The position numbers were made by a program, and so were the translations under genes. Below, in pieces: positions 24,700-34,759 of a stretch of 64,000 nt of DNA (position 1 is its first letter; every line of letters starts with the position of its first letter). Origin of the DNA: Chloroflexota bacterium (GTDB lineage Bacteria; Chloroflexota; Chloroflexia; Chloroflexales; Herpetosiphonaceae). Below the pieces are notes generated by a model. The model was not told the origin of the DNA. It worked only from the letters and a program-made list of their open reading frames with translations, and made no database searches. Where the stretch lies: contig JAIUOC010000008.1 in the NCBI GenBank assembly GCA_020161265.1, forward strand, positions 124,001 to 188,000, given 5' to 3'.

Positions 24700-27600
24700 A
24701 TGAACCGCCTGTTGTATGACCCACGCTTTGAACACGATGCATGTGGCATTGGCTTTGTCGCTCGAATTGATGGAAAACCAACCCATGCAACAGTGAGCTT
24801 GGCTCTCGCGGCGCTTGGTAGTCTGACCCATCGCGGTGGGATTGCCGCCGACGGTCTGACAGGTGATGGCGCTGGCCTCTTAACCACCATTCCACGCGCA
24901 TTTATGGCTCGTGAATTAGCTGCTCGCCGCATTTTGGCTAACCCGCAACGCATCGCAGTTGGCATGATCTTTTTGCCAACTAACAATACCGAACGTGCCC
25001 GCGAATTGATCGACGATGCCCTCGTCTGGCGAGGCTTACGACCGCTTGGTTGGCGTGAAGTACCGCTTGATCGTGAGCAACTTGGCCCGATTGCCCGTGA
25101 TATTTGCCCACAGATTGAGCAAGTTTGGGTTGATCGCCCCGCCACGATGGACGACGATAGCTTTGAACGCGAACTCTACCGCGCCCGCCGCCGCGCCGAA
25201 CGTACCGCCCTCGCCGAGAACATCGACCTCTACATTCCTTCACTCTCTTGTCGCACGATTGTTTATAAAGGCTTGATGCTGCCAAGTCGGCTCTCGCTGT
25301 TCTACCCCGATTTGGCCGATAGCGATTATATTGCCAGCGCTGCGGTTTACCACCAACGTTATTCCACCAACACGATGCCAACTTGGAGCCGCGCCCAACC
25401 CTTCCGCGTGGTCAGCCACAACGGCGAAATCAACACCTTGGCTGGCAATGTGAACTGGATGCGAGCACGCGAAGCCCATCTCTCCAGCCCACTGCTCGGC
25501 AATGTGCGCGAACTTGCGCCAATCGTTGACGAACGGGGCAGCGATTCAGCCCAATTCGATAATGTGCTGGAATTGTTGGTACGTGCTGGCCGCGATGTGC
25601 GCCATTCCTTATTAATGATGATGCCCGAAGCGTGGGAACATATCGCTGATTTGCCCCAAGATGTGCGCGATTTCTACCAGTGGCACGCTAATTTGATGGA
25701 AGCATGGGACGGCCCCGCCGCCATGACCTTCTGCGATGGCAAAATTGTTGGCTCAGCCTTGGATCGCAATGGCTTGCGCCCTGCCCGCTATATCGTCACC
25801 GATGATGGTTTAGTGGTTGTGGGCAGCGAGGTCGGCGCAACTCCAGTCGATGAAGATCGCATTATTCGCAAGGGCCGGCTTGGCCCAGGCCAGATGATCG
25901 CTGTTGATCTCATCAAAGGCCAATTGTTGGATAATACCGCTGTCAAAGCCATGTTTGCTGCCCGCCAACCCTACGGCCAATGGCTGCAAAACAAGAGCGT
26001 CGATTTGGCCGAGTTGGTTGATGCCTACAACGAAGCCGCCGTCGAACTCAACCCCGACGATTTATTGCGCTTGCAAGCAGCGTTTGGCTATACCGACGAA
26101 AACTTGGCGATGGTGCTCAAGCCAATGGGTCGCGAAGGCGCTGAACCAATTGGCTCGATGGGCGATGACACCCCAATGGCGGTATTCTCGAACTTGGCTC
26201 GCCCAGTGTATGGCTACCTCAAGCAACGCTTTGCTGAAGTTACCAACCCACCAATTGATCCCTTGCGCGAACAATTGGTCATGTCGTTGTCGATTCGCTT
26301 AGGGCCACGCCACAATATTTTGCTTGAACGCCCTGATCAAGCGCACCAAATTGCCTTGGCCAGCCCAATTTTGCGCAATATCGAGCTAGCAGCGTTGCGA
26401 GCTTGTACTGATCGCAGTTTTGGCACCGCCACCTTGGATACCACTTTCCCTGTCACCGACGATGTTCAATGGATCGAGCATGCGCTTGATGACTTGTGTA
26501 GCAGCGCCGATCGCGCCTTGGATACTGGGGCAACCATTCTTGTGTTGAGTGATCGCGACGTTGCGCCTCAACGAATTGCCATCCCAACTGTCTTGGCGCT
26601 CGGCGCAGTTCACCATCATCTAATTCGCACTGGTCGCCGTTCAACTTGCTCGTTGATTGTCGAAACGGGCGAAGCTCACGAAGTCCATCATGTAGCTGTT
26701 TTGGTTGGCTACGGCGCTGAAGCCGTCAACCCCTACGTTGCCATCGCCACGATTCGCGAAATTGCCAAAGAACGCTCACGCACCCCAATCACTGCCGACC
26801 AAGCCGAAGATAACTACGTGCATTCGTTGGAAAAAGGCTTACTCAAAGTGATGTCGAAGATGGGGATTTCGACCGTCGATAGCTACTGTGGAGCACAAAT
26901 CTTCGAGGCGATTGGCTTAAGCGATGCCGTGATTGCCCGTTGTCTGACTGGTACGCCATCACGCTTTGGCGGAGCCGATTGGCAACGTTTGAGTCGCGAA
27001 AGCTACCAACGCCATGGCCAAGCGTTTGGTTTGGAAAAGCCAGCCCTCAGCCACCCAGGCTTGTACAAATTCCGCAAAGATGGCGAATATCACGCCTTCC
27101 AACCAGCAGTGGTGCACGCTTTGCAAAAAGCAGTGCGGGCAGCAGTCGATAATGGCGCAGATTTCGAAGCGGGCTATGCAACCTATCGCGAATATAGCGA
27201 TTTGCTGAACCAACGCCAACCATCCGACCCACGCGATTTGCTGGATTTTGTCGCAACTGAGCCAATTGCAATCGACGAGGTTGAGTCAATTGAAACGATT
27301 GTCAAACGCTTCTCGACAGCGGCAATTTCCTATGGCTCGTTGAGCGCCGAAGCTCACGAAACCTTGGCAATCGCCATGAATCGGCTCGGCGGCATGAGCA
27401 ATAGCGGTGAAGGTGGCGAAGACCCAGAGCGCTTTGGCACTGAAAAAGTCAGCGCAATTAAGCAAATTGCCTCAGGCCGCTTCGGGGTTACGCCCAGCTA
27501 CCTGATGAATGCCCGCGAATTGCAAATCAAAATGGCCCAAGGCTCCAAGCCAGGTGAAGGCGGCCAAATTCCAGGTAATAAAGTTACCGAAGACATTGCC

Positions 27601-29157
27601 CGCACCCGCCACACCACGCCAGGCGTAACCTTGATTTCGCCACCACCCCACCACGATATTTATTCAATTGAGGATTTAGCTCAGTTGATTTACGACATGC
27701 GCACGATCAACCCCACCGCTGCGGTTTCGGTCAAGCTTGTCTCGGAAATGGGGGTTGGCACGATTGCCGCAGGTGTGGTCAAAGGTGGCGCTGATGTGGT
27801 GTTGATTAGTGGTAATTCGGGCGGTACTGGCGCTTCACCCTTGTCATCAATCAAAAACGTCGGCATTCCGTGGGAAATTGGCTTGGCTGAAACTCAACAA
27901 ACTCTGATGATCAACCAACTGCGCGATCGGGTGCGCGTGCGGGCCGACGGTGGCTTGCGCACTGGCCGCGACGTAGTAATGGCCGCTTTACTTGGCGCAG
28001 ATGAATATTCCTTTGGCACCTCAGCGCTGATTGCCGAAGGCTGTGTGATGGCTCGTGCCTGCCACAATAACACCTGCCCAGTTGGGATTGCTACTCAACG
28101 CGCCGATTTACGCGCCAAATTCCCTGGCAAACCTGAGCATGTGATGGCCTTTATGCAGTTTATCGCCCAAGAAGTACGTGAATTGCTGGCCCAACTTGGC
28201 GCTCGCAGTTTGAACGAAATTATTGGCCGCGTCGAATTATTGCGCCAACGCCAAACCAACAACCCCGACCACGATGCGCTCGATCTTAGCCCATTGTTGG
28301 GCTTGGCCAATGCTGGCCCACGGCGCTTCAATGGTATGCCGCAATTGGTTGGTATCGATCGGCTCAATCAATTTTTGGTCGATAGCGCCTTACCAAGTGC
28401 CAAAGCTGCTCAAGAAGTGATTATCAACGCCGAAATCACTAACGAAGATCGCTCAACTGGCATCACCTTGGCAGGCGAATTGGCGCTGCTCAAAAATACT
28501 GGTCACGTCAGCATGAATTTTGCTGGCAGTGCTGGCCAAAGTTTTGCTGCCTTCGCGACGCGCGGCATGCAACTCAACTTGGTTGGCGATGCTAACGATT
28601 ATGTTGGCAAAGGCTTGGCTGGTGGCGAAATTGTCGTCAGACCACGGCCAACCGCCCAGTTCCTTGCCCACGAAGCCACGATTATTGGCAACACCGCCTT
28701 GTACGGCGCAACCAGTGGTAGCTTGTATGCTGCTGGCCGCGCTGGCGAACGCTTTGCTGTGCGCAATAGCGGCGCGGTTGCTGTCATTGAAGGCATCGGC
28801 GAGCATGGTTGCGAATATATGACAGGTGGCACGGTTGTGGTGCTTGGTAGCACTGGCAACAACTTTGGTGCAGGTATGAGTGGTGGTCAAGCCTTTGTCT
28901 ACGACCCCAACGAAACCTTCCTTGGCCGCCTCAACGACGATATGGTGATCGCCGAACGGGTTGAATCACCACTGGTTGCCGACCACTTGCGCGAACTGAT
29001 CGAACGCCACGCGGCACTAACGGGAAGTGTCCAGGCCAACGATATTCTCGCCAACTGGGAAGATCAACAAGGAGCCTTCTGGCACATTATTTCCAAGGCG
29101 GCCCATGCTGCGGCTGCTCAAAATAACCAACCAGAACTGGCTAAAGTCGCCGCTTAA
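24700..29157 (+). CDS. gltB: Glutamate synthase, large subunit
   Basis: The 1485-residue enzyme makes two glutamate from glutamine and 2-oxoglutarate. Its N-terminal class II glutaminase domain begins at Cys15 in HDACGIGF; the first 14 residues are the propeptide to be removed. A central domain follows, then the FMN-binding synthase domain with GGMSNSGEGGEDPERFG and GGTGASPLSSIKNVGIPWE. The 3Fe-4S ligands are in CVMARACHNNTCPVG. The end is the right-handed beta-helix GXGXG domain (LVGDANDYVGKGLAGGEIVV). The partner small subunit (gltD) is not adjacent. It may be elsewhere, or the enzyme may use ferredoxin. A consensus promoter, a long leader and a strong terminator make it a single-gene unit. 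Confidence 0.96.
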   Translation: MNRLLYDPRFEHDACGIGFVARIDGKPTHATVSLALAALGSLTHRGGIAADGLTGDGAGLLTTIPRAFMARELAARRILANPQRIAVGMIFLPTNNTERARELIDDALVWRGLRPLGWREVPLDREQLGPIARDICPQIEQVWVDRPATMDDDSFERELYRARRRAERTALAENIDLYIPSLSCRTIVYKGLMLPSRLSLFYPDLADSDYIASAAVYHQRYSTNTMPTWSRAQPFRVVSHNGEINTLAGNVNWMRAREAHLSSPLLGNVRELAPIVDERGSDSAQFDNVLELLVRAGRDVRHSLLMMMPEAWEHIADLPQDVRDFYQWHANLMEAWDGPAAMTFCDGKIVGSALDRNGLRPARYIVTDDGLVVVGSEVGATPVDEDRIIRKGRLGPGQMIAVDLIKGQLLDNTAVKAMFAARQPYGQWLQNKSVDLAELVDAYNEAAVELNPDDLLRLQAAFGYTDENLAMVLKPMGREGAEPIGSMGDDTPMAVFSNLARPVYGYLKQRFAEVTNPPIDPLREQLVMSLSIRLGPRHNILLERPDQAHQIALASPILRNIELAALRACTDRSFGTATLDTTFPVTDDVQWIEHALDDLCSSADRALDTGATILVLSDRDVAPQRIAIPTVLALGAVHHHLIRTGRRSTCSLIVETGEAHEVHHVAVLVGYGAEAVNPYVAIATIREIAKERSRTPITADQAEDNYVHSLEKGLLKVMSKMGISTVDSYCGAQIFEAIGLSDAVIARCLTGTPSRFGGADWQRLSRESYQRHGQAFGLEKPALSHPGLYKFRKDGEYHAFQPAVVHALQKAVRAAVDNGADFEAGYATYREYSDLLNQRQPSDPRDLLDFVATEPIAIDEVESIETIVKRFSTAAISYGSLSAEAHETLAIAMNRLGGMSNSGEGGEDPERFGTEKVSAIKQIASGRFGVTPSYLMNARELQIKMAQGSKPGEGGQIPGNKVTEDIARTRHTTPGVTLISPPPHHDIYSIEDLAQLIYDMRTINPTAAVSVKLVSEMGVGTIAAGVVKGGADVVLISGNSGGTGASPLSSIKNVGIPWEIGLAETQQTLMINQLRDRVRVRADGGLRTGRDVVMAALLGADEYSFGTSALIAEGCVMARACHNNTCPVGIATQRADLRAKFPGKPEHVMAFMQFIAQEVRELLAQLGARSLNEIIGRVELLRQRQTNNPDHDALDLSPLLGLANAGPRRFNGMPQLVGIDRLNQFLVDSALPSAKAAQEVIINAEITNEDRSTGITLAGELALLKNTGHVSMNFAGSAGQSFAAFATRGMQLNLVGDANDYVGKGLAGGEIVVRPRPTAQFLAHEATIIGNTALYGATSGSLYAAGRAGERFAVRNSGAVAVIEGIGEHGCEYMTGGTVVVLGSTGNNFGAGMSGGQAFVYDPNETFLGRLNDDMVIAERVESPLVADHLRELIERHAALTGSVQANDILANWEDQQGAFWHIISKAAHAAAAQNNQPELAKVAA

Positions 29158-29178
29158 CGCTAGTCACTCCACACACAG

Positions 29179-29217
29179 CAAGTAGCAGCGATCAAGGATG
29201 ATCGCTGCTACTTGTTT
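29179..29217 (+). terminator. Intrinsic terminator of gltB
   Basis: A perfect 16-bp stem (29179-29194 with 29199-29214, core AGCAGCGATC) with a 4-base AGGA loop, followed by TTT. The T tract is short but the stem is very strong. Confidence 0.85.
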
Positions 29218-29374
29218 AACGTATTAAGCTCTAGCGTAGTAGATTAAGCCAAGAAGTAAAAATTTAATAAAGAATACCGTGAAGCGTAAGGATGCTCGTA
29301 AGGTTCAAGCTTTAGGCTGCTTGTTAATGGGCAATTCAGATTAAACACCCATTCAGCAATTTTAGAGAATAGCT

Positions 29375-31120
29375 ATGAGCGACCAACCCGCAGCGTCAGA
29401 TTCAGCCGCATCAACCAATCTTCAGACAGCCCTCAATGCTGAGGTGGCGTTTGGTCTTCGCCCAACCGTAACAGGATTGGGTTTTTTATATTTGTTATTT
29501 AGTATTGCCCATGCATTGGTTTTGCCTGCCCCGATTAAACTACCAATGGTCATCGTAGCGCTCAGTAGTGTCATTTTTTTTGGATTTTGGTGGTGGCGCT
29601 TGCAAAGCTGGCAACCATCCCCCGAACTGACCCATCCGCTCGCCACGCTCTTTATCGTGGTTGGCGGCTTCAATAGCATTTTGCATATTTGGCTTAGCGG
29701 CGAAACTCACCAAAGCACAAATATTGCCTTTATTTTAATTGGCACTGGCTGTTTGCTGCTTTCTTGGAATTGGTTCATCGTAGCGAGTGGGGCGATTTTG
29801 CTGGCGTGGATTGCGGCGATCATTTCGTTGCCAACTTCGCCACTGACCATGCATTTTATTTTTATGGTGGTCAGTGCCACGATTGCGGCGGCCACAATTC
29901 AAGGGATTCGTTTGCGCACGGTCAAGGGCTTGATCAAATTGCGCTTGCAAGAAAGCACCTACAAACAAGAGCTACAAGAGGCCTTAATTCAAATTAAAAT
30001 GAGCGAGGAGCGTTTTCGAGCCTTGGCCGAAGCAACATCCGAAGGGGTGGTCTTGCAGGATGAAGGCGTGGTGATGGATGCCAACGAACGCTTTGGCGAG
30101 ATGTTTGGCTATCATCGGGATGAAATTCTCGGCCACTCGTTACGTGAATTTGTCGAGCCACAGTCGCTGCAACGGGCAATGCAAAAATATAAAGATGGTG
30201 CGCCCTATGAAGTTACCGCGCTACGCAAAGATGGCAGCACGTTTATCGCCTTGGTGTTGGGCACCAATTTGCCCTATAGCAATCGGGTGGTACGGGTCGC
30301 GGCGGTGCGCGATATTACTGAGCAGCGCCATTTTGAAAATTTATTGCTGACGGCCAAAGATGATGCTGAGGCCGCCAACCGCGCCAAAAGCACCTTCCTC
30401 TCAACTGTCAGCCACGAATTACGCACGCCACTCAACGCGATCGTTGGCTATAGCGAGATGATCTACGAAGATTTGATCGATCGCAGCATGCCTGAGTTGG
30501 CCATGGATATGACCCGCATCCGTAGCGCTAGCGACCGCTTGCTGAGCCTGATCGATGGCGTTCTGACGATTACCGATCTCGATGCTGAAGTTGTGCGTTT
30601 GGAGTATGAAACGATCGATTTGGCGCTCGCGATTGGCAGCATCAGCGACCAATTGCAAGCCAAAGCCCAAGATAACAAAAATACTGTGCAATTGTTGGGC
30701 AGCCAAAACTGGGGTTCGATTATCAGCGATGATCATAAATTGCGCATGATTATTTACCATCTGCTCGATAATGCAATTAAATTTACCCACGCAGGCTTAA
30801 TTAGCATCTCGGTGCAACGCTTGCAACACGCTGCTGGCGGCTGGCTCGAAATTGCAATTCGCGATACAGGCATTGGCATCGCCCATGAGCAATTTGAACG
30901 TATTTTTGAGCCATTTGTCCAAGCCGATTCCTCGGCCACCCGCCAATATGAAGGCACTGGCTTGGGCTTGGCAGTGAGCATGCGGCTGGCTCGTGCTTTG
31001 GGCGGCACGATCGAGCTTGATAGCCGCCTAGGGATTGGCTCAACGTTTACCTTGCATATGCCCGAACATCCCACCAAACCCAATTTGCCTTCACCTCAAA
31101 TGTCACATGCCAACGTGTAA
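29375..31120 (+). CDS. Membrane PAS-domain sensor histidine kinase
   Basis: The 581-residue protein has six hydrophobic helices (about 30-180), a PAS domain (about 205-320: RFRALAEATSEGVV then ITEQRHFEN), HisKA with the phospho-acceptor His near 347 in STVSHELRTPLNAI, and an HATPase with N box LLDNAIKFTH, G1 DTGIGIA and G2 YEGTGLGLAVS. It autophosphorylates in response to a signal sensed by the membrane or PAS domain. No response regulator is next to it, so it is an orphan kinase. The start ATG 29375 has only a weak ribosome site. Confidence 0.92.
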   Translation: MSDQPAASDSAASTNLQTALNAEVAFGLRPTVTGLGFLYLLFSIAHALVLPAPIKLPMVIVALSSVIFFGFWWWRLQSWQPSPELTHPLATLFIVVGGFNSILHIWLSGETHQSTNIAFILIGTGCLLLSWNWFIVASGAILLAWIAAIISLPTSPLTMHFIFMVVSATIAAATIQGIRLRTVKGLIKLRLQESTYKQELQEALIQIKMSEERFRALAEATSEGVVLQDEGVVMDANERFGEMFGYHRDEILGHSLREFVEPQSLQRAMQKYKDGAPYEVTALRKDGSTFIALVLGTNLPYSNRVVRVAAVRDITEQRHFENLLLTAKDDAEAANRAKSTFLSTVSHELRTPLNAIVGYSEMIYEDLIDRSMPELAMDMTRIRSASDRLLSLIDGVLTITDLDAEVVRLEYETIDLALAIGSISDQLQAKAQDNKNTVQLLGSQNWGSIISDDHKLRMIIYHLLDNAIKFTHAGLISISVQRLQHAAGGWLEIAIRDTGIGIAHEQFERIFEPFVQADSSATRQYEGTGLGLAVSMRLARALGGTIELDSRLGIGSTFTLHMPEHPTKPNLPSPQMSHANV

Positions 31121-31480
31121 CCATCAACACGCCCAAAAGCTAGCGAATTTTTTGACAGTAGTAAACCGCTCCTTGACAATCCAAACCAAGCGGATGATAC
31201 TGTCGTCTGTGAGCATAGCATCCTCTATGGTGTCGATTAAGCAACAATAGCCTAAGAGCCGTTTGGGTTAAACCATGTGGTTCAGGTTTGTGCTTTCGGT
31301 ATGCCCATACCACAATCCGTTTATTCAACGAGCAACAGCGGTTCAATAGTACCTTTGGTGGCTGCATGGGTTGAAATATGCCGTATCAGTAATTTATCAG
31401 CAGCTAACGAGCAAGGTTTGATTGACGCTAGAATCTGCCACGCCCTATGATAAGAGCATCTAAACATAATGGGGGCAGTT
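31121..31480. other. Gap of about 360 bases with one promoter
   Basis: No convincing gene. A promoter for the VanW gene lies at its right end: TTGACG (31422-31427), 18-base spacer, TATGAT (31446-31451). Short minus-strand frames here have no ribosome site and no recognisable motif; they may be decayed mobile DNA but this cannot be supported. Confidence 0.5.
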
Positions 31481-33409
31481 ATGATGAGTAGTATGGCCGC
31501 AGTTGCGCCGAACCCTCAAGCGCTGGCTTGGGCTAGGGCTGGTTTGTTGGCAATCAAATATGGGCGGTATCGTGATAGTGCTGCTTTATTGACTCGCGCA
31601 GTTAAGCTTGACCCAATGTTGGGCGAGGCTTGGCGTTGGTTGGGCGCACTGCATAGCGGGCAACGTCAAGCCTATTGTTTGCGTTGGGCACAACGATCAT
31701 TGCCGAGTGCCACCATTCCGCGCTTGCCGAGCGTCGTCGCGCAACCTGCAGCGCCAGTTCGCAGCAAAGCCAAACCGCAACGCCGAGGCTATTGGCGCAA
31801 AGTTGCCCGTTGGTCGAGCGCCGCTGCCCTCGCTGCCTTGCTTGGGTTTGGTGGTTTTCAAGCGGCCTACGCTAATCGGGTTTATCCTGGCATTCAGGCT
31901 TTTGGTCAATCGCTGAGTGGCTTGACCAGCAACGAAGCCGCCCAAGCGATTTTGCCAACCTTGCAAGCCTGGAACAACCACCATTTTAAAGTGCAATTGG
32001 GCGATCAAACCGCGATTGTGCCATTTAATGCCTTGACGAGCTTTGATCCACGTGTGATTGCTGAACGGGCGTTGCAAATTGGCCGCGAAGATTCGTGGTC
32101 GCAGCGTTTGAGCAATCAAAGTTTGGGAATTGTCGGGACAATCAAGGCCGATGGTTTATTGCTCAATCAAGCTTCACTTGATCAGGCCATCCAAACCTTG
32201 GCTGAAGCTAGCGATCGGCCTGCCGTCGATGCGCAATTTCAGTACAATGCCGATGGTGCTTGGGCGGTCAGCAACGATGTGATTGGCCTCAAACTTGATC
32301 GTGATCAAACTAAAGCCGCTTTCCAAGCAGCCTGGGATCAGATTGATTGGGCCGCTGCACCGCGTGATTATGAGGTTGTGGTTGTGCAGCAAGCGTTGCA
32401 ACCCCAGCAAAAAGCCACTGAACTTAACGCGATGTTGCCAACCCTCAATCAACAAACTGCCGCCCCATTGATCATCACAATCAAGGGCAACGAGCATCGT
32501 TTTGATCGCACGAGCTTGCTGGATTTGCATACATTGCCCCAAGCAGGCCAACATTTTGGCAATAATGATGCAGCAATCAAGGCAATTGTGCAGGAATTGG
32601 CTCAAAACTATGATCAGCCAGCCCAAGCCTCACGGCTAGTACGCAACGGCAATCGGGCAACTGAATGGCAATTTGGCCAAATTGGCTACACGCTTGATCA
32701 GGCGCAACTGCAAACTCAAATTGGTCAAGCCCTCAACAATGCCAATAATGCAGCCTTGGATTTCTCGTTGCATGAAACTGCGCCACCTGCTGGTGAGCTT
32801 GAAGCCTTGGGGATTTATCAAGTGATTGGGGTTGGCGCATCGGATTTTAGCTCCTACCCCGATTACAATCGTGATCGCAATGTTGAAGTTGGCGGCAAGG
32901 AATTTGATGGTCTATTGATTGCTCCTGGTGAAGTAGTATCGTTTGGTGGCACGGTCGGCGATATTTCGCTGGAAAAAGGCTACCAAATTGGCGAGATGAT
33001 TGAAAATGGTGTGGCTGTGCCAAGCATTGGCGGCGGGATTTGCCAAGTTTCAACGACGCTATTTCGCGCGGCATTTTGGGCGGGCTTACCAATTGAGGAG
33101 CGCCACAACCATAGCTGGCGGTTGGCTTGGTACGAAGTTGATGCGCCCGCAGGTATGGATGCGACGATCGCCTTGGGCGGGCCAGATCTCAAATTTCGTA
33201 ACGATACCAATGGCTATATTTTGATTGATGTCGAAACCGATCTAGTTAAGAAAAACCAAACTTTTACCTTGTATGGCAGCGACACAGGCCGCACGGTAAC
33301 GATGGAAGCAAGCGGCAATGGCTGGAATTTCTTCCAAATTTTTCGTACTATTACCGAGCGCGATGGCACAAGCCGCAGCGATCGTTGGGATAGCTATTAT
33401 ACGCAGTAG
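31481..33409 (+). CDS. VanW-family cell-wall protein with cytoplasmic TPR-like head
   Basis: The protein has 642 residues from ATG 31481 ('ggggg' 5 bases before). Residues about 1-50 look like a TPR pair (ALAWARAGLLAIKYGRYRDS, then RAVKLDPMLGEAWRWLG). A basic stretch and one membrane helix follow (about 115-132: SSAAALAALLGFGGFQAAY). Then come two PG_binding_4-type repeats outside the membrane (about 150-440) and a C-terminal VanW domain with GGICQVSTTLFRAAFWAGL and ERHNHSW. VanW proteins are linked to peptidoglycan but their reaction is unknown. The gene for an AI-2E-type transporter begins 9 bases later, so the two form an operon. Confidence 0.88.
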   Translation: MMSSMAAVAPNPQALAWARAGLLAIKYGRYRDSAALLTRAVKLDPMLGEAWRWLGALHSGQRQAYCLRWAQRSLPSATIPRLPSVVAQPAAPVRSKAKPQRRGYWRKVARWSSAAALAALLGFGGFQAAYANRVYPGIQAFGQSLSGLTSNEAAQAILPTLQAWNNHHFKVQLGDQTAIVPFNALTSFDPRVIAERALQIGREDSWSQRLSNQSLGIVGTIKADGLLLNQASLDQAIQTLAEASDRPAVDAQFQYNADGAWAVSNDVIGLKLDRDQTKAAFQAAWDQIDWAAAPRDYEVVVVQQALQPQQKATELNAMLPTLNQQTAAPLIITIKGNEHRFDRTSLLDLHTLPQAGQHFGNNDAAIKAIVQELAQNYDQPAQASRLVRNGNRATEWQFGQIGYTLDQAQLQTQIGQALNNANNAALDFSLHETAPPAGELEALGIYQVIGVGASDFSSYPDYNRDRNVEVGGKEFDGLLIAPGEVVSFGGTVGDISLEKGYQIGEMIENGVAVPSIGGGICQVSTTLFRAAFWAGLPIEERHNHSWRLAWYEVDAPAGMDATIALGGPDLKFRNDTNGYILIDVETDLVKKNQTFTLYGSDTGRTVTMEASGNGWNFFQIFRTITERDGTSRSDRWDSYYTQ

Positions 33410-33418
33410 GGAGGCTTT

Positions 33419-34633
33419 GTGGAGCCAAAAGCACCAGAACCAATCATCAAAACAATCCCATCTTGGCGCGATTTAGCCCGTTGGACAATCACCGCATTTG
33501 CGATTTGGCTGGTGGCGTGGTTGCTTTGGCGCACGGGAAATCAACTTTTGCCGTTTGTGGTTGGCTTGGCGTTTGCCTATTTGCTCTTGCCTCTGGTTAA
33601 CAAGTTAGAGCGCTGGATTCCGCGCTGGGCAGCGATTTTAGTAGTCTATTTGGTTGGTTTGGGGATTATGACTGGCTCGGTTCTGTATATTGTGCCGCCT
33701 GCAATCGACCAAGTGTATGGGTTTGGTAAATCATTGCCGGGCTTTTATGAAAATACCCTCGAACCCAAAATTAACGAAGGCCTAACCTGGTATCGGAGCG
33801 AAGTGCCCGCCGAGATTCAAGAAGATATTGATAAGCAAGTGAGTAAAGGCATCACTACAATCAAAGAAAATGCTACTAATTATGTCGAAACAGGCGTAAA
33901 TGGCATTTTAAATGGCTTAGGGGTAATTTTTCAAACAATTATCTTCCTCGCAGGCTTTTTGATTATTCCATTTTGGCTGTTTTATGTGCTGCTTGATGAA
34001 CGTAAAGGCAAGGCAGCCGTGATTCGCATGATTCCCAAAGCGGTGCGAACTGATGTATTAACCGTGCTTTCGATTTTTGATCGGGTGTTTTCGGCTTATA
34101 TTCGCGGCCAATTAACGCTTGGTTTGATTATCGCAATTATGTCGTACATTGGTTTGTGGATTGTTGATTTGGTGATGCCTGGCGAGATCCCCTACAAATT
34201 GCTGCTAGCCTTGGTTGCTGGCTTCACCGAATTAATTCCGGTGATTGGGCCGATTATTGGGGCGATTCCGGCGGTAATTGTTGGCTTAACCACCTCGTTG
34301 CCAATGGGCTTGGTGATTGCTGGTTTATACATCGTGATTCAGCAAATTGAAAATAATTTCCTTGTGCCACGGATTATCGGGGCAATTGTGGAAATTCATG
34401 AAGCCGTATTGATGCTGCTGTTGGTGATTGCTGGCACGGTTTCGGGCTTGCTTGGGGTGATTATTTTCGCCCCAATGGCAGCGGTGGCCCGCGATAGCTA
34501 CCAATATATCACTGGTCGGCTGCGCCAACCCAACGATCCTCGCTATTTGCGAGCTGGCGAGTTGCCGTGGGAACATAAAGAAGAACCTGAAACGCCGATG
34601 CCACCAATGTTGGCGTTGCAAAATAAAGCTTAA
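33419..34633 (+). CDS. AI-2E-family transporter (PerM/TqsA-like)
   Basis: The 404-residue protein starts at GTG 33419 with 'gggagg' 6 bases before it. It has the family's eight-helix arrangement. Helices 1-2 are at about residues 22-75, a large soluble loop with an amphipathic helix (KINEGLTWYRSEVPAEIQED) follows, and a C-terminal bundle carries the signature FTELIPVIGPIIGAIPAVIVGL near residue 268. Members export autoinducer-2 or act as ion/osmolyte transporters, so the substrate cannot be read from sequence. It is co-transcribed with the VanW gene; a hairpin follows. Confidence 0.88.
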   Translation: MEPKAPEPIIKTIPSWRDLARWTITAFAIWLVAWLLWRTGNQLLPFVVGLAFAYLLLPLVNKLERWIPRWAAILVVYLVGLGIMTGSVLYIVPPAIDQVYGFGKSLPGFYENTLEPKINEGLTWYRSEVPAEIQEDIDKQVSKGITTIKENATNYVETGVNGILNGLGVIFQTIIFLAGFLIIPFWLFYVLLDERKGKAAVIRMIPKAVRTDVLTVLSIFDRVFSAYIRGQLTLGLIIAIMSYIGLWIVDLVMPGEIPYKLLLALVAGFTELIPVIGPIIGAIPAVIVGLTTSLPMGLVIAGLYIVIQQIENNFLVPRIIGAIVEIHEAVLMLLLVIAGTVSGLLGVIIFAPMAAVARDSYQYITGRLRQPNDPRYLRAGELPWEHKEEPETPMPPMLALQNKA

Positions 34634-34639
34634 TTGTTG

Positions 34640-34673
34640 CTGCCCCTTGGTTTGTACAAACGCCAAGGGGCAG
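34640..34673 (+). terminator. Hairpin after the AI-2E transporter gene
   Basis: A perfect 11-bp stem CTGCCCCTTGG (34640-34650) / CCAAGGGGCAG (34663-34673) starts 7 bases after the stop codon. It lacks a clean T tract ('ttgctt'), so termination may be partial or it may be a stability hairpin. Confidence 0.6.
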
Positions 34674-34759
34674 TTGCTTAAACTGATCGCCGAAGGCCAC
34701 TGCATAACACCACTCATCGTAGTATAATAGCGCCATCTTGGACTTGGGGAGACCGATCC

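Noticed and set aside
31140..31367. A 75-residue minus-strand frame that might be transposase debris
   Set aside because: I could not match it to any transposase motif and it has no ribosome site.
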